Source of the DNA: Thermodesulfovibrionales bacterium
Lineage (GTDB): Bacteria; Nitrospirota; Thermodesulfovibrionia; Thermodesulfovibrionales; Dissulfurispiraceae
Length of the DNA: 14,979 nt
Reading direction: 5' to 3'
Assembly: GCA_021129835.1 (NCBI GenBank)
Contig: JAJOKM010000131.1
Location: 1 to 14,979, forward strand
Below are positions 6,505 through 14,087 of this stretch, piece after piece. Below the pieces are notes generated by a model. The model had not been told where the DNA came from. It ran no database searches and saw nothing but the letters and a program-made list of their open reading frames with translations. Each line of letters begins with the position of its first letter. Within the stretch, counting starts at the first letter, position 1. A program made the position numbers and the translations under genes.

Positions 6505-9360
6505 CTATTTAGGTCCCGCAGTCGTCTCTCTCTTAACTGCATCGAAGAGTTTTAATGTCTCTTCTATTTTATCCTTCCTTGATAGAAGATCATCGAATCT
6601 TGCTTTATCCTTCTGAAGGACACTTTTTGGGGCACTACTTAGGAAGTCTGCATTAAGGAGCTTTTTATTTAAAAAATTTAGTGACTCGTCTATCTTTTTC
6701 ATCTCTTTCTGGAGCCTGTTAACTTCAGCGCCAATATCGAGCAGTCCACCAATCGGCACATATATCTCCATCTCCTCTTTAACTGCCACCGCAGATCCCT
6801 TTATGCATTCAACCTCTGGGGCGACTCCTATCTCTTTGCACCTTGTTAATTTCTTTATGGCAGCCAGATTATTTTTGATAATCTCTCCTGCCTCTTCAGA
6901 ATATACCTTGATATCGGCCTCAATCTCGATGGATGGCGCAATATTTAATTCGCCCCTTATGCTCCTTATGCCTGTCACCGCATTTATTACATGTCCCATC
7001 TCCTCTACTGCATTTTGGTACGTAGGCAGTCTTAGAGGGTAGGGAGAACGGATAATACTCCCTTTTTGTCTGGATATTTTATGCCATATCTCTTCGGTGA
7101 CAAATGGCATAAAGGGGTGGAGCAACTGCAATACCTGCTCAAGGACAAAAAAGAGGCAATTTACAATTATCACCTTTTCCTTATCGCTTCCATGAAGCAG
7201 GACAGGTTTTGTGAGCTCGATATACCAGTCACAAAATTCATGCCATACAAATTGATATATGCCGTTTGCGGCCTCGCTGAATCTATACGCTCTAAGATGT
7301 TTATCGATAGCTGAGGCTGTTGATGCCAGCCTGCTAATTATCCATCTACTCGGAAGGTCTAAATCCTTATCGTAATCATGCAGCGGCTGTTCAGTCCATA
7401 ACTGCTCATTATTGATTATGAACTTTGTGGCATTCCATAATTTATTTATGAAATGTCTGTAGCCCTCTATCCTCTCTTCTGAAAACTTTATGTCCCTTCC
7501 CCGCGCAGCAAGGGCAGCCAGGCTAAATCTAAAGGCGTCTGCACCATATTTATCTATCAGCAATAGAGGGTCTATTATATTTCCCTTCGACTTGCTCATC
7601 TTTTGTCCTTTTAAATCCCTAACGAGGGCATGAATGTAGACATCTCTGAAAGGCGGATCACCCATAAATTTCATTCCCATCATAATCATGCGGGCAACCC
7701 AAAAAAAGAGTATATCAAATCCCGTAACGAGGAGATTTGTTGGGTAAAATGTCCTTAAATCCTCTGTATCTTCAGGCCACCCAAGGGTAGAAAACGGCCA
7801 GAGTGCTGATGAAAACCATGTATCGAGGACATCAGGGTCACGGATTATATCTCTACTTCTGCATTCAGGGCATTCTTTTGGGTCGTCTCTTCTGCAGATA
7901 GATTTAATATCTCTCGGTATCCTCGTAATTTTTGAATTCTTTATTATTTCGGTATGACTCATACCTGATTTTCTTAATTCTGAATACTTACCGCCAGCGA
8001 GTGCGGTGCCATCGGGAAGGTTAACGGTACCAAAAAATATATGCTCGATTATTTCTCCCTGGGGTGTTTTATCATCTCTTTTGCAGCCGGCGCAATACCA
8101 TACGGGTATCTGATGACCCCACCATATCTGTCGCGATATACACCAATCTTTTATATCCCTCATCCACGCAAAATAGTTATTCTCCCATGACTCTGGGATG
8201 AGCCTTACCTTTCTGTTTCGCACTACTTTTATAGCTTCTGATGCTAAAGATTCTATTGCCACATACCACTGAATCGTGAGGAGCGGTTCTATTGTCGTCT
8301 TACACCTGTAGCAATGACCGACCGCGAAGTTATGCCTCTTTTCGCCCTCCAGCAGACCGAGTTCGATTAAATCCTCTAATACCTTTTTCCGGCATCGGTA
8401 CCTGTCAAGTCCGCTGTATCTTTCTCCTGCCGCTATGCCCATGCGTCCATCTTCTGTAATTACGCTTATGGATGGAAGGTTGTGTTGCCTGCCTATTGCC
8501 TCATCACTGAAGTCATGGGCAGGGGTTACCTTAACTGCACCAGTAGCAAAAGAAGGGTCAACACTCGACTCTGAAATTATCGGGATTTCTCTGCCGACAA
8601 GGGGCAGGTTAATGGTCTTGCCGATGAAATGCCCGTATCTTTCGTCTTCTGGATGGACTGCAACTGCTGTGTCACCAAGCATGGTCTCGGGTCTTGTAGT
8701 AGCTACAGAGATATAACCCTTCCCGTCAGTCAAAGGGTATTTTATGTAATACAACTTGCCATCTATTTCGTCATATTCTACCTCCAGATCGGATAAGGCA
8801 GTATGGCATCGAGGGCACCAGTTAATCAGACGATCATCTCTATAGATAAGCCCTTCTTCATAGAGGGTGACAAAGACCTCTCTTACTGCCTTGGATAATC
8901 CTTCATCGAGGGTAAACCTCTCCCTCGACCAGTCGCACGATGCCCCGAGTCTCTTGATCTGATGTATTATTTTGCCGCCATGCTCCGCCTTCCACTCCCA
9001 AATCCTTTCGATGAAGGCATCCCTCCCAAGCTTATGCCTGTCTACCCCTTCCTTTGAGAGTTCTTTCTCGACTACGTTCTGCGTGGCAATGCCGGCATGA
9101 TCTGTCCCTGGAAGCCACAAGACTCTGTGGCCTGACATCCTCTTCCATCTCACAAAGATATCTTGGATTGCAACATTCATAGCATGGCCCATATGGAGGG
9201 AACCCGTAATATTAGGAGGTGGTATTACTATACAGAATGGTCTCTTTGTGGCATCCGGATCCGGCTTAAAGTATCCGCTACTTTCCCAAAAGTGATACCA
9301 TTTGTCTTCAACTTCTTGCGGATTATAACTCTTCGTTAACTCAATCTGCCTATTACTCAC
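6505..9360 (-). CDS. valS: Valyl-tRNA synthetase
   Basis: ValS charges tRNA-Val as a class Ia synthetase. The 951-residue protein has HMGH (56-59) and KMSKS (587-591) for ATP binding, and an editing domain with TTRPETMLGD (221-230). The conserved DTWFSSALWPFSTLGWPE segment begins at 513. A C-terminal coiled coil at about 880-945 is rich in Lys and Glu, as in other ValS proteins. Most bacterial ValS proteins are about 880 residues. The excess here is largely an insertion of roughly 60 residues (about 427-488) between the C423xxC426 and C497xxC500 pairs of a zinc-finger-like region. The gene starts 6 nt after the receiver-domain gene and is followed by nadC after 12 nt. Confidence 0.97.
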   Translation of the reverse strand: MSNRQIELTKSYNPQEVEDKWYHFWESSGYFKPDPDATKRPFCIVIPPPNITGSLHMGHAMNVAIQDIFVRWKRMSGHRVLWLPGTDHAGIATQNVVEKELSKEGVDRHKLGRDAFIERIWEWKAEHGGKIIHQIKRLGASCDWSRERFTLDEGLSKAVREVFVTLYEEGLIYRDDRLINWCPRCHTALSDLEVEYDEIDGKLYYIKYPLTDGKGYISVATTRPETMLGDTAVAVHPEDERYGHFIGKTINLPLVGREIPIISESSVDPSFATGAVKVTPAHDFSDEAIGRQHNLPSISVITEDGRMGIAAGERYSGLDRYRCRKKVLEDLIELGLLEGEKRHNFAVGHCYRCKTTIEPLLTIQWYVAIESLASEAIKVVRNRKVRLIPESWENNYFAWMRDIKDWCISRQIWWGHQIPVWYCAGCKRDDKTPQGEIIEHIFFGTVNLPDGTALAGGKYSELRKSGMSHTEIIKNSKITRIPRDIKSICRRDDPKECPECRSRDIIRDPDVLDTWFSSALWPFSTLGWPEDTEDLRTFYPTNLLVTGFDILFFWVARMIMMGMKFMGDPPFRDVYIHALVRDLKGQKMSKSKGNIIDPLLLIDKYGADAFRFSLAALAARGRDIKFSEERIEGYRHFINKLWNATKFIINNEQLWTEQPLHDYDKDLDLPSRWIISRLASTASAIDKHLRAYRFSEAANGIYQFVWHEFCDWYIELTKPVLLHGSDKEKVIIVNCLFFVLEQVLQLLHPFMPFVTEEIWHKISRQKGSIIRSPYPLRLPTYQNAVEEMGHVINAVTGIRSIRGELNIAPSIEIEADIKVYSEEAGEIIKNNLAAIKKLTRCKEIGVAPEVECIKGSAVAVKEEMEIYVPIGGLLDIGAEVNRLQKEMKKIDESLNFLNKKLLNADFLSSAPKSVLQKDKARFDDLLSRKDKIEETLKLFDAVKRETTAGPK

Positions 9361-9366
9361 TACACA

Positions 9367-10155
9367 TCACCCGATTTCTGATGTAATCCTTTCTATCTCT
9401 CTTCTTATTATCGTCTCTGCAATCTCTGGGACGATCTTTCTGATTGCAATATTAATCTCCCCGCGCAAAGACTCTAACAATTCTTTTACTAAATCCCTGG
9501 TCACATTTTCGACAATCTCGGCAGCACTGCTTGATATTGTCTGCCCTAAAGAATCCCTCATCGCTGATGAAACATAAGGCAATATATCTAAGCTCGCAAC
9601 TCTTTTATCGACGCTATCTTTTAATATAGCCGAGACTTCCTCCTCTGAAGGCAGTCTTATTTCTTGCAGCAGGGCATTATCAGTAAGAGAGATATCTTTA
9701 TCCCGCCCTGACTCTCTGGCAGTGGATTGAATATCGCTATCTGTTTCGATAGAAATCTCTGAGATATCACCTTTTTTGGTCGGGCCAAAATCCACCACCA
9801 ATGCCTTAACCTTACTTATTAACTCATGCGACTCAAAGGGTTTAATGATAAAGTCGTCTGCGCCAACTACCCTTGCATGCTCCTCGTCAAGAGGCTCGAA
9901 TGCGCCCGCAAGGAGGATCACAGGGATTCCTTTAGTGGTAGGAATACTCTTGATCTCCCTGCAGAGCTGATAGCCGTTTAATTCCGTCATCGCAATATCT
10001 GCAAGTATGATGTCTGGGGCAAAGGGCTCTAATTCTTGGAGCGCCTGATTGCCATTGCTAACGGCCTTTATCTCAAAATCTTCGGGTCCAAGAATAAGCT
10101 CAACCACCTTCTGGATGGTTAAGCTATTATCTGCTAATAATAATTTATAAGGCAT
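9367..10155 (-). CDS. Receiver-domain response regulator with a helical C-terminal region
   Basis: Residues 1 to about 122 form a CheY-like receiver. The acidic pocket residue is D9, the phosphoacceptor is D53 (in DIILADIAM) and the conserved Lys is K105 (in IIKPF). The usual Thr/Ser of the switch position is Ala83. There is no DNA-binding or enzymatic output domain. A polar linker (about 123-190) leads to an amphipathic helical tail (about 190-262) that ends VPEIAETIIRREIERI. From memory, such proteins (opening with DxSLTIQKVVEL) are recurrent in Deltaproteobacteria and Nitrospirota, and the output mode is unknown. The tail resembles the C-terminal oligomerisation part of PopZ (DUF2497), which is an impression not tested by alignment. 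It is the first gene of the operon continuing into valS, 6 nt away. Confidence 0.85.
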   Translation of the reverse strand: MPYKLLLADNSLTIQKVVELILGPEDFEIKAVSNGNQALQELEPFAPDIILADIAMTELNGYQLCREIKSIPTTKGIPVILLAGAFEPLDEEHARVVGADDFIIKPFESHELISKVKALVVDFGPTKKGDISEISIETDSDIQSTARESGRDKDISLTDNALLQEIRLPSEEEVSAILKDSVDKRVASLDILPYVSSAMRDSLGQTISSSAAEIVENVTRDLVKELLESLRGEINIAIRKIVPEIAETIIRREIERITSEIG

Positions 10156-10193
10156 AACTCTCTGGTATCATATTTATGTGACTATTCAGGTTC

Positions 10194-10199
10194 ATTATA
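10194..10199 (-). promoter_or_regulatory. Possible -10 box for the minus-strand operon
   Basis: Read on the minus strand, a perfect TATAAT lies at 10199-10194, about 39 nt before the ATG of the receiver-domain gene. No good -35 hexamer is found 16-18 nt upstream, where the sequence is T-rich (about 10217-10222). It may need an activator, or the box may be chance in AT-rich DNA. Confidence 0.4.
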
Positions 10200-10227
10200 T
10201 CATATAGAGCGACCGAAAAAATAATAT

Positions 10228-10259
10228 TTGAACCCTTGAACCCTTGAATCCTTGACCTC
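10228..10259 (+). repeat. TTGAACCC octamer array, upstream copy
   Basis: Four head-to-tail 8-bp units occupy the divergent region between the receiver-domain gene and rplT: TTGAACCC twice, TTGAATCC and TTGACCTC. The same unit recurs in the same orientation just before pheS. It lies upstream of the rplT promoter and contains no gene. Confidence 0.75.
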
Positions 10260-10277
10260 TTATCCTTTGCTGCCTGA

Positions 10278-10307
10278 ATTGCAGAAATCTGTGCAATCTG
10301 GTATAAT
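10278..10307 (+). promoter_or_regulatory. Promoter of rplT-pheS-pheT with internal dyad
   Basis: A perfect -10 TATAAT (10302-10307) stands 17 nt after a weak -35 TTGCAG (10279-10284). An inverted repeat, ATTGCA (10278-10283) and TGCAAT (10292-10297), overlaps the -35 box and the spacer. That is a position where a repressor could act. The leader to the rplT ATG is about 30-35 nt. That is too short for the long infC-rpmI-rplT type autoregulatory leader known from E. coli and Bacillus. Confidence 0.6.
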
Positions 10308-10345
10308 CAACCTGATATTATAAATATTACACGAGGAGGAGAAAA

Positions 10346-10699
10346 ATGCCAAGGGTAAAAGGGGGACCAAAGACACGGATATACCATAAAAAGGTTCTCA
10401 ATAGGGCGAAGGGGCAATATGGCGCAAGGAGCCGTGTTTATAAAGTTGCAGCACAGGTTACAGAGAAGGCCCTCCTTGCAGCTTATAAAGACAGGAGGCT
10501 TAAAAAGCGTGAATTTAGGGCATTGTGGATTGTGAGGATCAATGCCGCTGCCAGGTCATTCGGAATGTCTTATAGCCAATTTATGAATGGGCTGAAAAAG
10601 GCAAATATTTCTTTGGATAGAAAGGTCCTTGCTGATATGGCGTATAATGATCCATCGGCATTTAGTGAATTGGTAAATCAGACAATAAGCAGCAAGTGA
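10346..10699 (+). CDS. rplT: Large ribosomal subunit protein bL20
   Basis: bL20 is an early-assembly protein of the 50S subunit, bound to 23S rRNA, and represses its own operon in several bacteria. The 117 residues match the family length exactly. The basic N-terminal extension (MPRVKGGPKTR...KKVLNRAKGQYG) and the conserved ALWIVRINAAAR core are present. AGGAGG at 10334-10339 lies 6 nt before the ATG. The usual upstream partners infC and rpmI are absent: the next gene upstream is divergent. It is followed after 81 nt by pheS. Confidence 0.98.
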   Translation: MPRVKGGPKTRIYHKKVLNRAKGQYGARSRVYKVAAQVTEKALLAAYKDRRLKKREFRALWIVRINAAARSFGMSYSQFMNGLKKANISLDRKVLADMAYNDPSAFSELVNQTISSK

Positions 10700-10714
10700 C
10701 GAGGTAACTACTCC

Positions 10715-10778
10715 GGTTCAAGGTTCACGGTTAACAGCCTTGAATACTTGAATCCTTGAATCCATAAATCCTTGAACC
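10715..10778. repeat. Octamer array and 9-bp inverted repeat before pheS
   Basis: Five 8-bp units run from 10739 to 10778: CTTGAATA, CTTGAATC twice, CATAAATC and CTTGAACC. They stop 2 nt before the pheS ATG. GGTTCAAGG at 10715-10723 is the exact inverse of CCTTGAACC at 10770-10778, so the transcript could fold into a hairpin ending at the start codon. The unit matches the array upstream of the rplT promoter. No Shine-Dalgarno sequence remains in front of pheS. Confidence 0.75.
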
Positions 10779-10780
10779 CT

Positions 10781-11788
10781 ATGACTAAAGATCTGAAGCG
10801 AGTATTCCTCGAAGAGTTAAGGTCAGTCAAGAGTATGACAGACCTGTCTCATCTCAGGGTTAAATATCTTGGCAGGAAAGGGATTATAACTTTAGAACTA
10901 AGATCCCTCTCCTCCATCTCACCTGCCGATAGACCAGCAGCCGGTAAAAAAATAACCAGTATAAAACAATTTATCGAAGCAGAGTTTGCTGTAGTAGAGT
11001 CCATCCTGAAAAGAGAAGAATTGCAGAGAGAGCTTCAGGCAAACTGCATCGATGTTACACTAAGTGGTAAGTTTGTTCCGTTTGGGAGACAACATCCCAT
11101 AAGCAGGATGCTGTCAGAAATAACAGATATCTTTGTGACAATGGGCTTTGGCATTGAGGAAGGGCCAGAGGTCGAATCCGATTACTACAACTTCGAGTCA
11201 TTGAATATCCCTAAAGACCACCCAGCAAGGGATATGCAGGATACATTTTATATAAATGATGATATGGTATTAAGGACTCACACCTCTCCAGTTCAGGTGA
11301 GAGTGATGGAGAAGGCAAGACCACCCCTCATGATTATAGTCCCTGGCAAGGTTTACAGACGAGATGCCGACATAACGCATACCCCCATGTTTCATCAGAT
11401 AGAGGGGCTGATGGTAGACAGAGGCATAACCTTCAGCAATCTCAAGGGTGTCTTAGAGGCATTTCTTTACCACCTTTTTGGACCTGATACACCTGTCAGG
11501 TTCAGGCCAAGTTTTTTCCCATTCACAGAACCGTCTGCCGAGGTGGATATCGGGTGCATATTATGTGGCGGAGATGGCTGCAATGTCTGTAAAGGGTCTG
11601 GGTGGGTCGAAATACTTGGCGCCGGGATGGTAAACCCGGTGGTATTCGAAAATGTCGGATACGATACCGAGGAGTTTTCGGGTTTTGCTTTTGGGATGGG
11701 GGTAGAAAGGATTGCTATGCTGAAGTATTCGATAGATGATATAAGGCTATTTTTCGAAAATGATATCCGATTTCTCAGGCAATTTTGA
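10781..11788 (+). CDS. pheS: Phenylalanyl-tRNA synthetase alpha subunit
   Basis: PheS is the catalytic subunit of the alpha2beta2 class II synthetase that charges tRNA-Phe. From the chosen ATG it has 335 residues. The N-terminal coiled-coil tRNA-binding part includes LRVKYLGRKG (25-34). Motif 1 begins HPISRM (105-110). RTHTSPVQ is at 165-172, and YRRDADITHTPMFHQIEG is at 192-209. A four-Cys element has Cys at 259, 262, 267 and 270, and motif 3 is GFAFGMGVERIAML (301-314). A TTG three codons upstream (10772) is in frame but lies inside the octamer repeat, so ATG 10781 is preferred. Neither start has a clear ribosome-binding site. pheT follows after 9 nt. Confidence 0.96.
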   Translation: MTKDLKRVFLEELRSVKSMTDLSHLRVKYLGRKGIITLELRSLSSISPADRPAAGKKITSIKQFIEAEFAVVESILKREELQRELQANCIDVTLSGKFVPFGRQHPISRMLSEITDIFVTMGFGIEEGPEVESDYYNFESLNIPKDHPARDMQDTFYINDDMVLRTHTSPVQVRVMEKARPPLMIIVPGKVYRRDADITHTPMFHQIEGLMVDRGITFSNLKGVLEAFLYHLFGPDTPVRFRPSFFPFTEPSAEVDIGCILCGGDGCNVCKGSGWVEILGAGMVNPVVFENVGYDTEEFSGFAFGMGVERIAMLKYSIDDIRLFFENDIRFLRQF

Positions 11789-11797
11789 GGTCATGTT

Positions 11798-13906
11798 ATG
11801 CTTGTCCCTTTTCAGTGGTTAAAAGAATTTATCGATATTACTGACCATGCCCAGGAAGTGGCCCGCAGGCTCACAATGGCAGGTCTCGAGGTAGATGCCC
11901 TTGTCAAGCATATGGACGGAGATATCGTCATGGAAGTAAATGTCACTCCTAATAGACCTGATTGCTTGAGTATTATTGGTATTGCAAGGGAGCTTTCTGC
12001 TATTTACAAAATTCCATATAGATTTCCGGAGCATAGTGTTGCAGCATCAGCAGGAGAGCTTGGATTAAATGTCGATATCCTCGATACTAACCTCTGCCAT
12101 AGATACGCAGGAAGGGTTATAAGAGGTTTAAAAGTAGAGGCACGCAGAACTCCCGAATGGATGCAAAATAGGCTCCAGAGGTGCGGCATACGGTCTATTA
12201 ATAATGTTGTGGATGCTACAAACTATGTCCTTCTTGAGTTAGGACATCCCCTCCATGCCTTTGACCTCCAGAGGCTAAAAGGGAGCAACATCCGTGTTGG
12301 CACTCCGGAAGGCATTAAAGGACAATGGGCGATGGCCAGTATCGAAACACTCGATGGGGTCGAGCGAGAAATATCAGGCGACGACCTTTTGATATGGGAT
12401 GCGGAAGACCCGGTTGCTATTGCAGGTGTTATGGGCGGGCTGGATACAGAGGTGAATAACTCGACTGTAGATATATTTATCGAGAGCGCTCACTTTCACC
12501 CTCCCTCGATACGGCGGACATCAAAGAGACTCGGGCTTAAAACGGAGTCATCATACCGGTTCGAAAGAGGAACAGATATAAAGATGCTTAAAAAAGCGCT
12601 CGATAGGGCAACTTTTCTCATCCGGGAGATGGCAGGTGGTGTAATCTGCGGCAAGGTCGACATATACCCTAAAAACTACAGGCCTGCAGAAATAGAGGTA
12701 AGATGCGAAAAAATAAATAAATTATTAGGGCTGGCGCTAAGCAGTCAAGAAATTGTTAGTTGCCTGAAAGGATTAGGTTTTGAGATAAAAGATGCCCCAG
12801 ACAAATTATCAGATAGATTAATAATAAAGACCCCTGCCTACAGGAGGGATGTGGAGAGAGAGGCGGATGTTATAGAGGAGGTTGCAAGGATTTACGGTTA
12901 TGACAAGATTTCTGCAAGTCTCCCGATGGCAACCCTGAGTATAGATAAGCAGAAAGAAGGTGACAAGAGACGATCTGTCAAGGATGAAATAAGTGGATCT
13001 CTCTTGAAGTCAGGCTTCACAGAGGCAATAAATTACAGTTTTATGGGCATTCAGGATATTGATCTGCTCGGCATCGGGGCAGATGATAGTAGGAGGGCAG
13101 GTCTTATACAGATAATGAATCCCTTGAGGGTTGAAGACTCTTTTATGAAGACGACCATTATTCCATCGTTGATAAAGAATCTGGTTCATAATGTACTGCA
13201 TGGCAGCAGAGAATTAAGGTTATTCGAAATATCAAAGGTGTTTATAGGCAATGGTTCCTCTCGACTGCCGGAAGAGAGGGAGCATGTTGCAGCCATATAT
13301 TATAAGGAAAGGGTTAAATCGCTCTACAGGGATGATACTGACGACTTCTACATAGTCAAGGGAGTGGCCGAAGCAGTCTTTAATAACCTCAAGATTTATG
13401 ATTACTCCTTCAGAAGGTCATCTGAGGCATATCTGCACCCAGGGCGGTCTGCAGATATATTCATAGGGAACGACAAAATAGGATATCTGGGTGCGATCTC
13501 CCCTGCCGTGTTAGGCTCACTCAATATAAAGAGACATAAGGCATCTCCCGTAGTGGTCGAAATCGATATCGAGAGCGTGATTTCGAGTATAACAGAGGAG
13601 ATAAAGTATAAGCCCATGCCAAGATTTCCGTGCATCGAACGGGATACCGCAATAGTAGTGGATTCATCGCTTGAGTCTTCTATGGTAATAAAGTGGCTGA
13701 AATTATACCCTTCTGAGTTAATCGAGGATGTCTATATTTTTGATCTCTACTATGGTAAAAATATTCCCGAAGGCAAAAAGGGCATCGCCTTTAATGTCAG
13801 ATACAGGGCATCAGACAGGACACTCAGGGACGATGAGATCGATGAGCTACACAGCCTGTTAGTAGATTATGTCATTGGTAAAACAGGGGGAGAGTTAAGG
13901 CAGTGA
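11798..13906 (+). CDS. pheT: Phenylalanyl-tRNA synthetase beta subunit, short form lacking the OB-fold domain
   Basis: PheT pairs with PheS, edits Tyr-tRNA-Phe and binds tRNA. At 702 residues it is about 100 shorter than typical bacterial PheT. The N-terminal motif MAGLEVDAL (27-35) is followed almost at once by MEVNVTPNRPDCLSIIGIAREL (about 45-66). In the E. coli protein these two are separated by a roughly 110-residue EMAP/tRNA-binding OB fold, which is cleanly missing here. The B3/4 editing domain (about 90-290), B5 domain (about 298-370), catalytic-like core (about 390-600) and C-terminal anticodon-binding fold (about 612-701, from PMPRFPCIERD) are present. The reading frame is intact, so this is a natural short form, not a frameshift. 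GAGG overlapping the pheS stop (11787-11790) provides the RBS. Confidence 0.95.
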   Translation: MLVPFQWLKEFIDITDHAQEVARRLTMAGLEVDALVKHMDGDIVMEVNVTPNRPDCLSIIGIARELSAIYKIPYRFPEHSVAASAGELGLNVDILDTNLCHRYAGRVIRGLKVEARRTPEWMQNRLQRCGIRSINNVVDATNYVLLELGHPLHAFDLQRLKGSNIRVGTPEGIKGQWAMASIETLDGVEREISGDDLLIWDAEDPVAIAGVMGGLDTEVNNSTVDIFIESAHFHPPSIRRTSKRLGLKTESSYRFERGTDIKMLKKALDRATFLIREMAGGVICGKVDIYPKNYRPAEIEVRCEKINKLLGLALSSQEIVSCLKGLGFEIKDAPDKLSDRLIIKTPAYRRDVEREADVIEEVARIYGYDKISASLPMATLSIDKQKEGDKRRSVKDEISGSLLKSGFTEAINYSFMGIQDIDLLGIGADDSRRAGLIQIMNPLRVEDSFMKTTIIPSLIKNLVHNVLHGSRELRLFEISKVFIGNGSSRLPEEREHVAAIYYKERVKSLYRDDTDDFYIVKGVAEAVFNNLKIYDYSFRRSSEAYLHPGRSADIFIGNDKIGYLGAISPAVLGSLNIKRHKASPVVVEIDIESVISSITEEIKYKPMPRFPCIERDTAIVVDSSLESSMVIKWLKLYPSELIEDVYIFDLYYGKNIPEGKKGIAFNVRYRASDRTLRDDEIDELHSLLVDYVIGKTGGELRQ

Positions 13907-13914
13907 TGGATAAT

Positions 13915-13944
13915 AGTGAGCAGTGAGCAGTGAGCAGTGAGCAG
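13915..13944 (+). repeat. AGTGAGC heptamer tandem repeat
   Basis: Four perfect AGTGAGC units (13915-13942) plus a partial AG follow within 10 nt of the pheT stop. A fifth unit with flanking matches (GC-AGTGAGC-AGT, 14029-14040) lies beyond the inverted-repeat element. This suggests that the element interrupted, or was flanked by, one array. Confidence 0.8.
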
Positions 13945-13951
13945 GAAGGTT

Positions 13952-14018
13952 TGTCATTCCCGCTTGTCGGGAATCTGCCTTAAAGACAAGGAATGATTCC
14001 GAACAAGTCGGAATGACA
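13952..14018. repeat. MITE/REP-like inverted repeat with TGTCATTCC ends
   Basis: Two 24-bp arms (13952-13975 and 13995-14018) match in inverted orientation at 20 of 24 positions around a 19-nt loop. The outermost nine bases are a perfect TGTCATTCC/GGAATGACA pair. The 67-bp unit has no coding capacity and looks like a non-autonomous or REP-type palindromic element. Such TGTCATTCC-ended palindromes are widespread in anaerobic proteobacterial and Nitrospirota genomes, from general knowledge. It sits between convergent pheT and uppP, where its transcript hairpin could also protect or terminate mRNAs, although no T-run follows. Confidence 0.75.
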
Positions 14019-14063
14019 TAATCAGGAAGCAGTGAGCAGTTTACTGCGATTGCAGATGGACTT

Positions 14064-14082
14064 TGTCATTTGGGCTTTGACA
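14064..14082. repeat. Short TGTCA/TGACA inverted repeat
   Basis: TGTCA (14064-14068) and TGACA (14078-14082) flank a 9-nt loop just beyond the uppP stop. The arm echoes the TGTCATT ends of the larger element about 50 bp away. It may be a decayed remnant of the same repeat family. The stem is too short to call a terminator. Confidence 0.3.
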
Positions 14083-14087
14083 TTTCC

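Noticed and set aside
10228..10778. Octamer arrays as a CRISPR
   Set aside because: Units are 8 bp and directly abutting, with no unique spacers and no cas genes.
10772..10780. TTG as the pheS start
   Set aside because: The TTG is part of the octamer repeat and no RBS precedes it. ATG at 10781 gives the normal PheS N-terminus.
11819..12189. Minus-strand open frames within pheT
   Set aside because: They are antisense to conserved PheT coding sequence and have no family resemblance.
13952..14018. Terminator of pheT
   Set aside because: The palindrome is strong but no T-tract follows on either strand. Repeat-element architecture explains it better.
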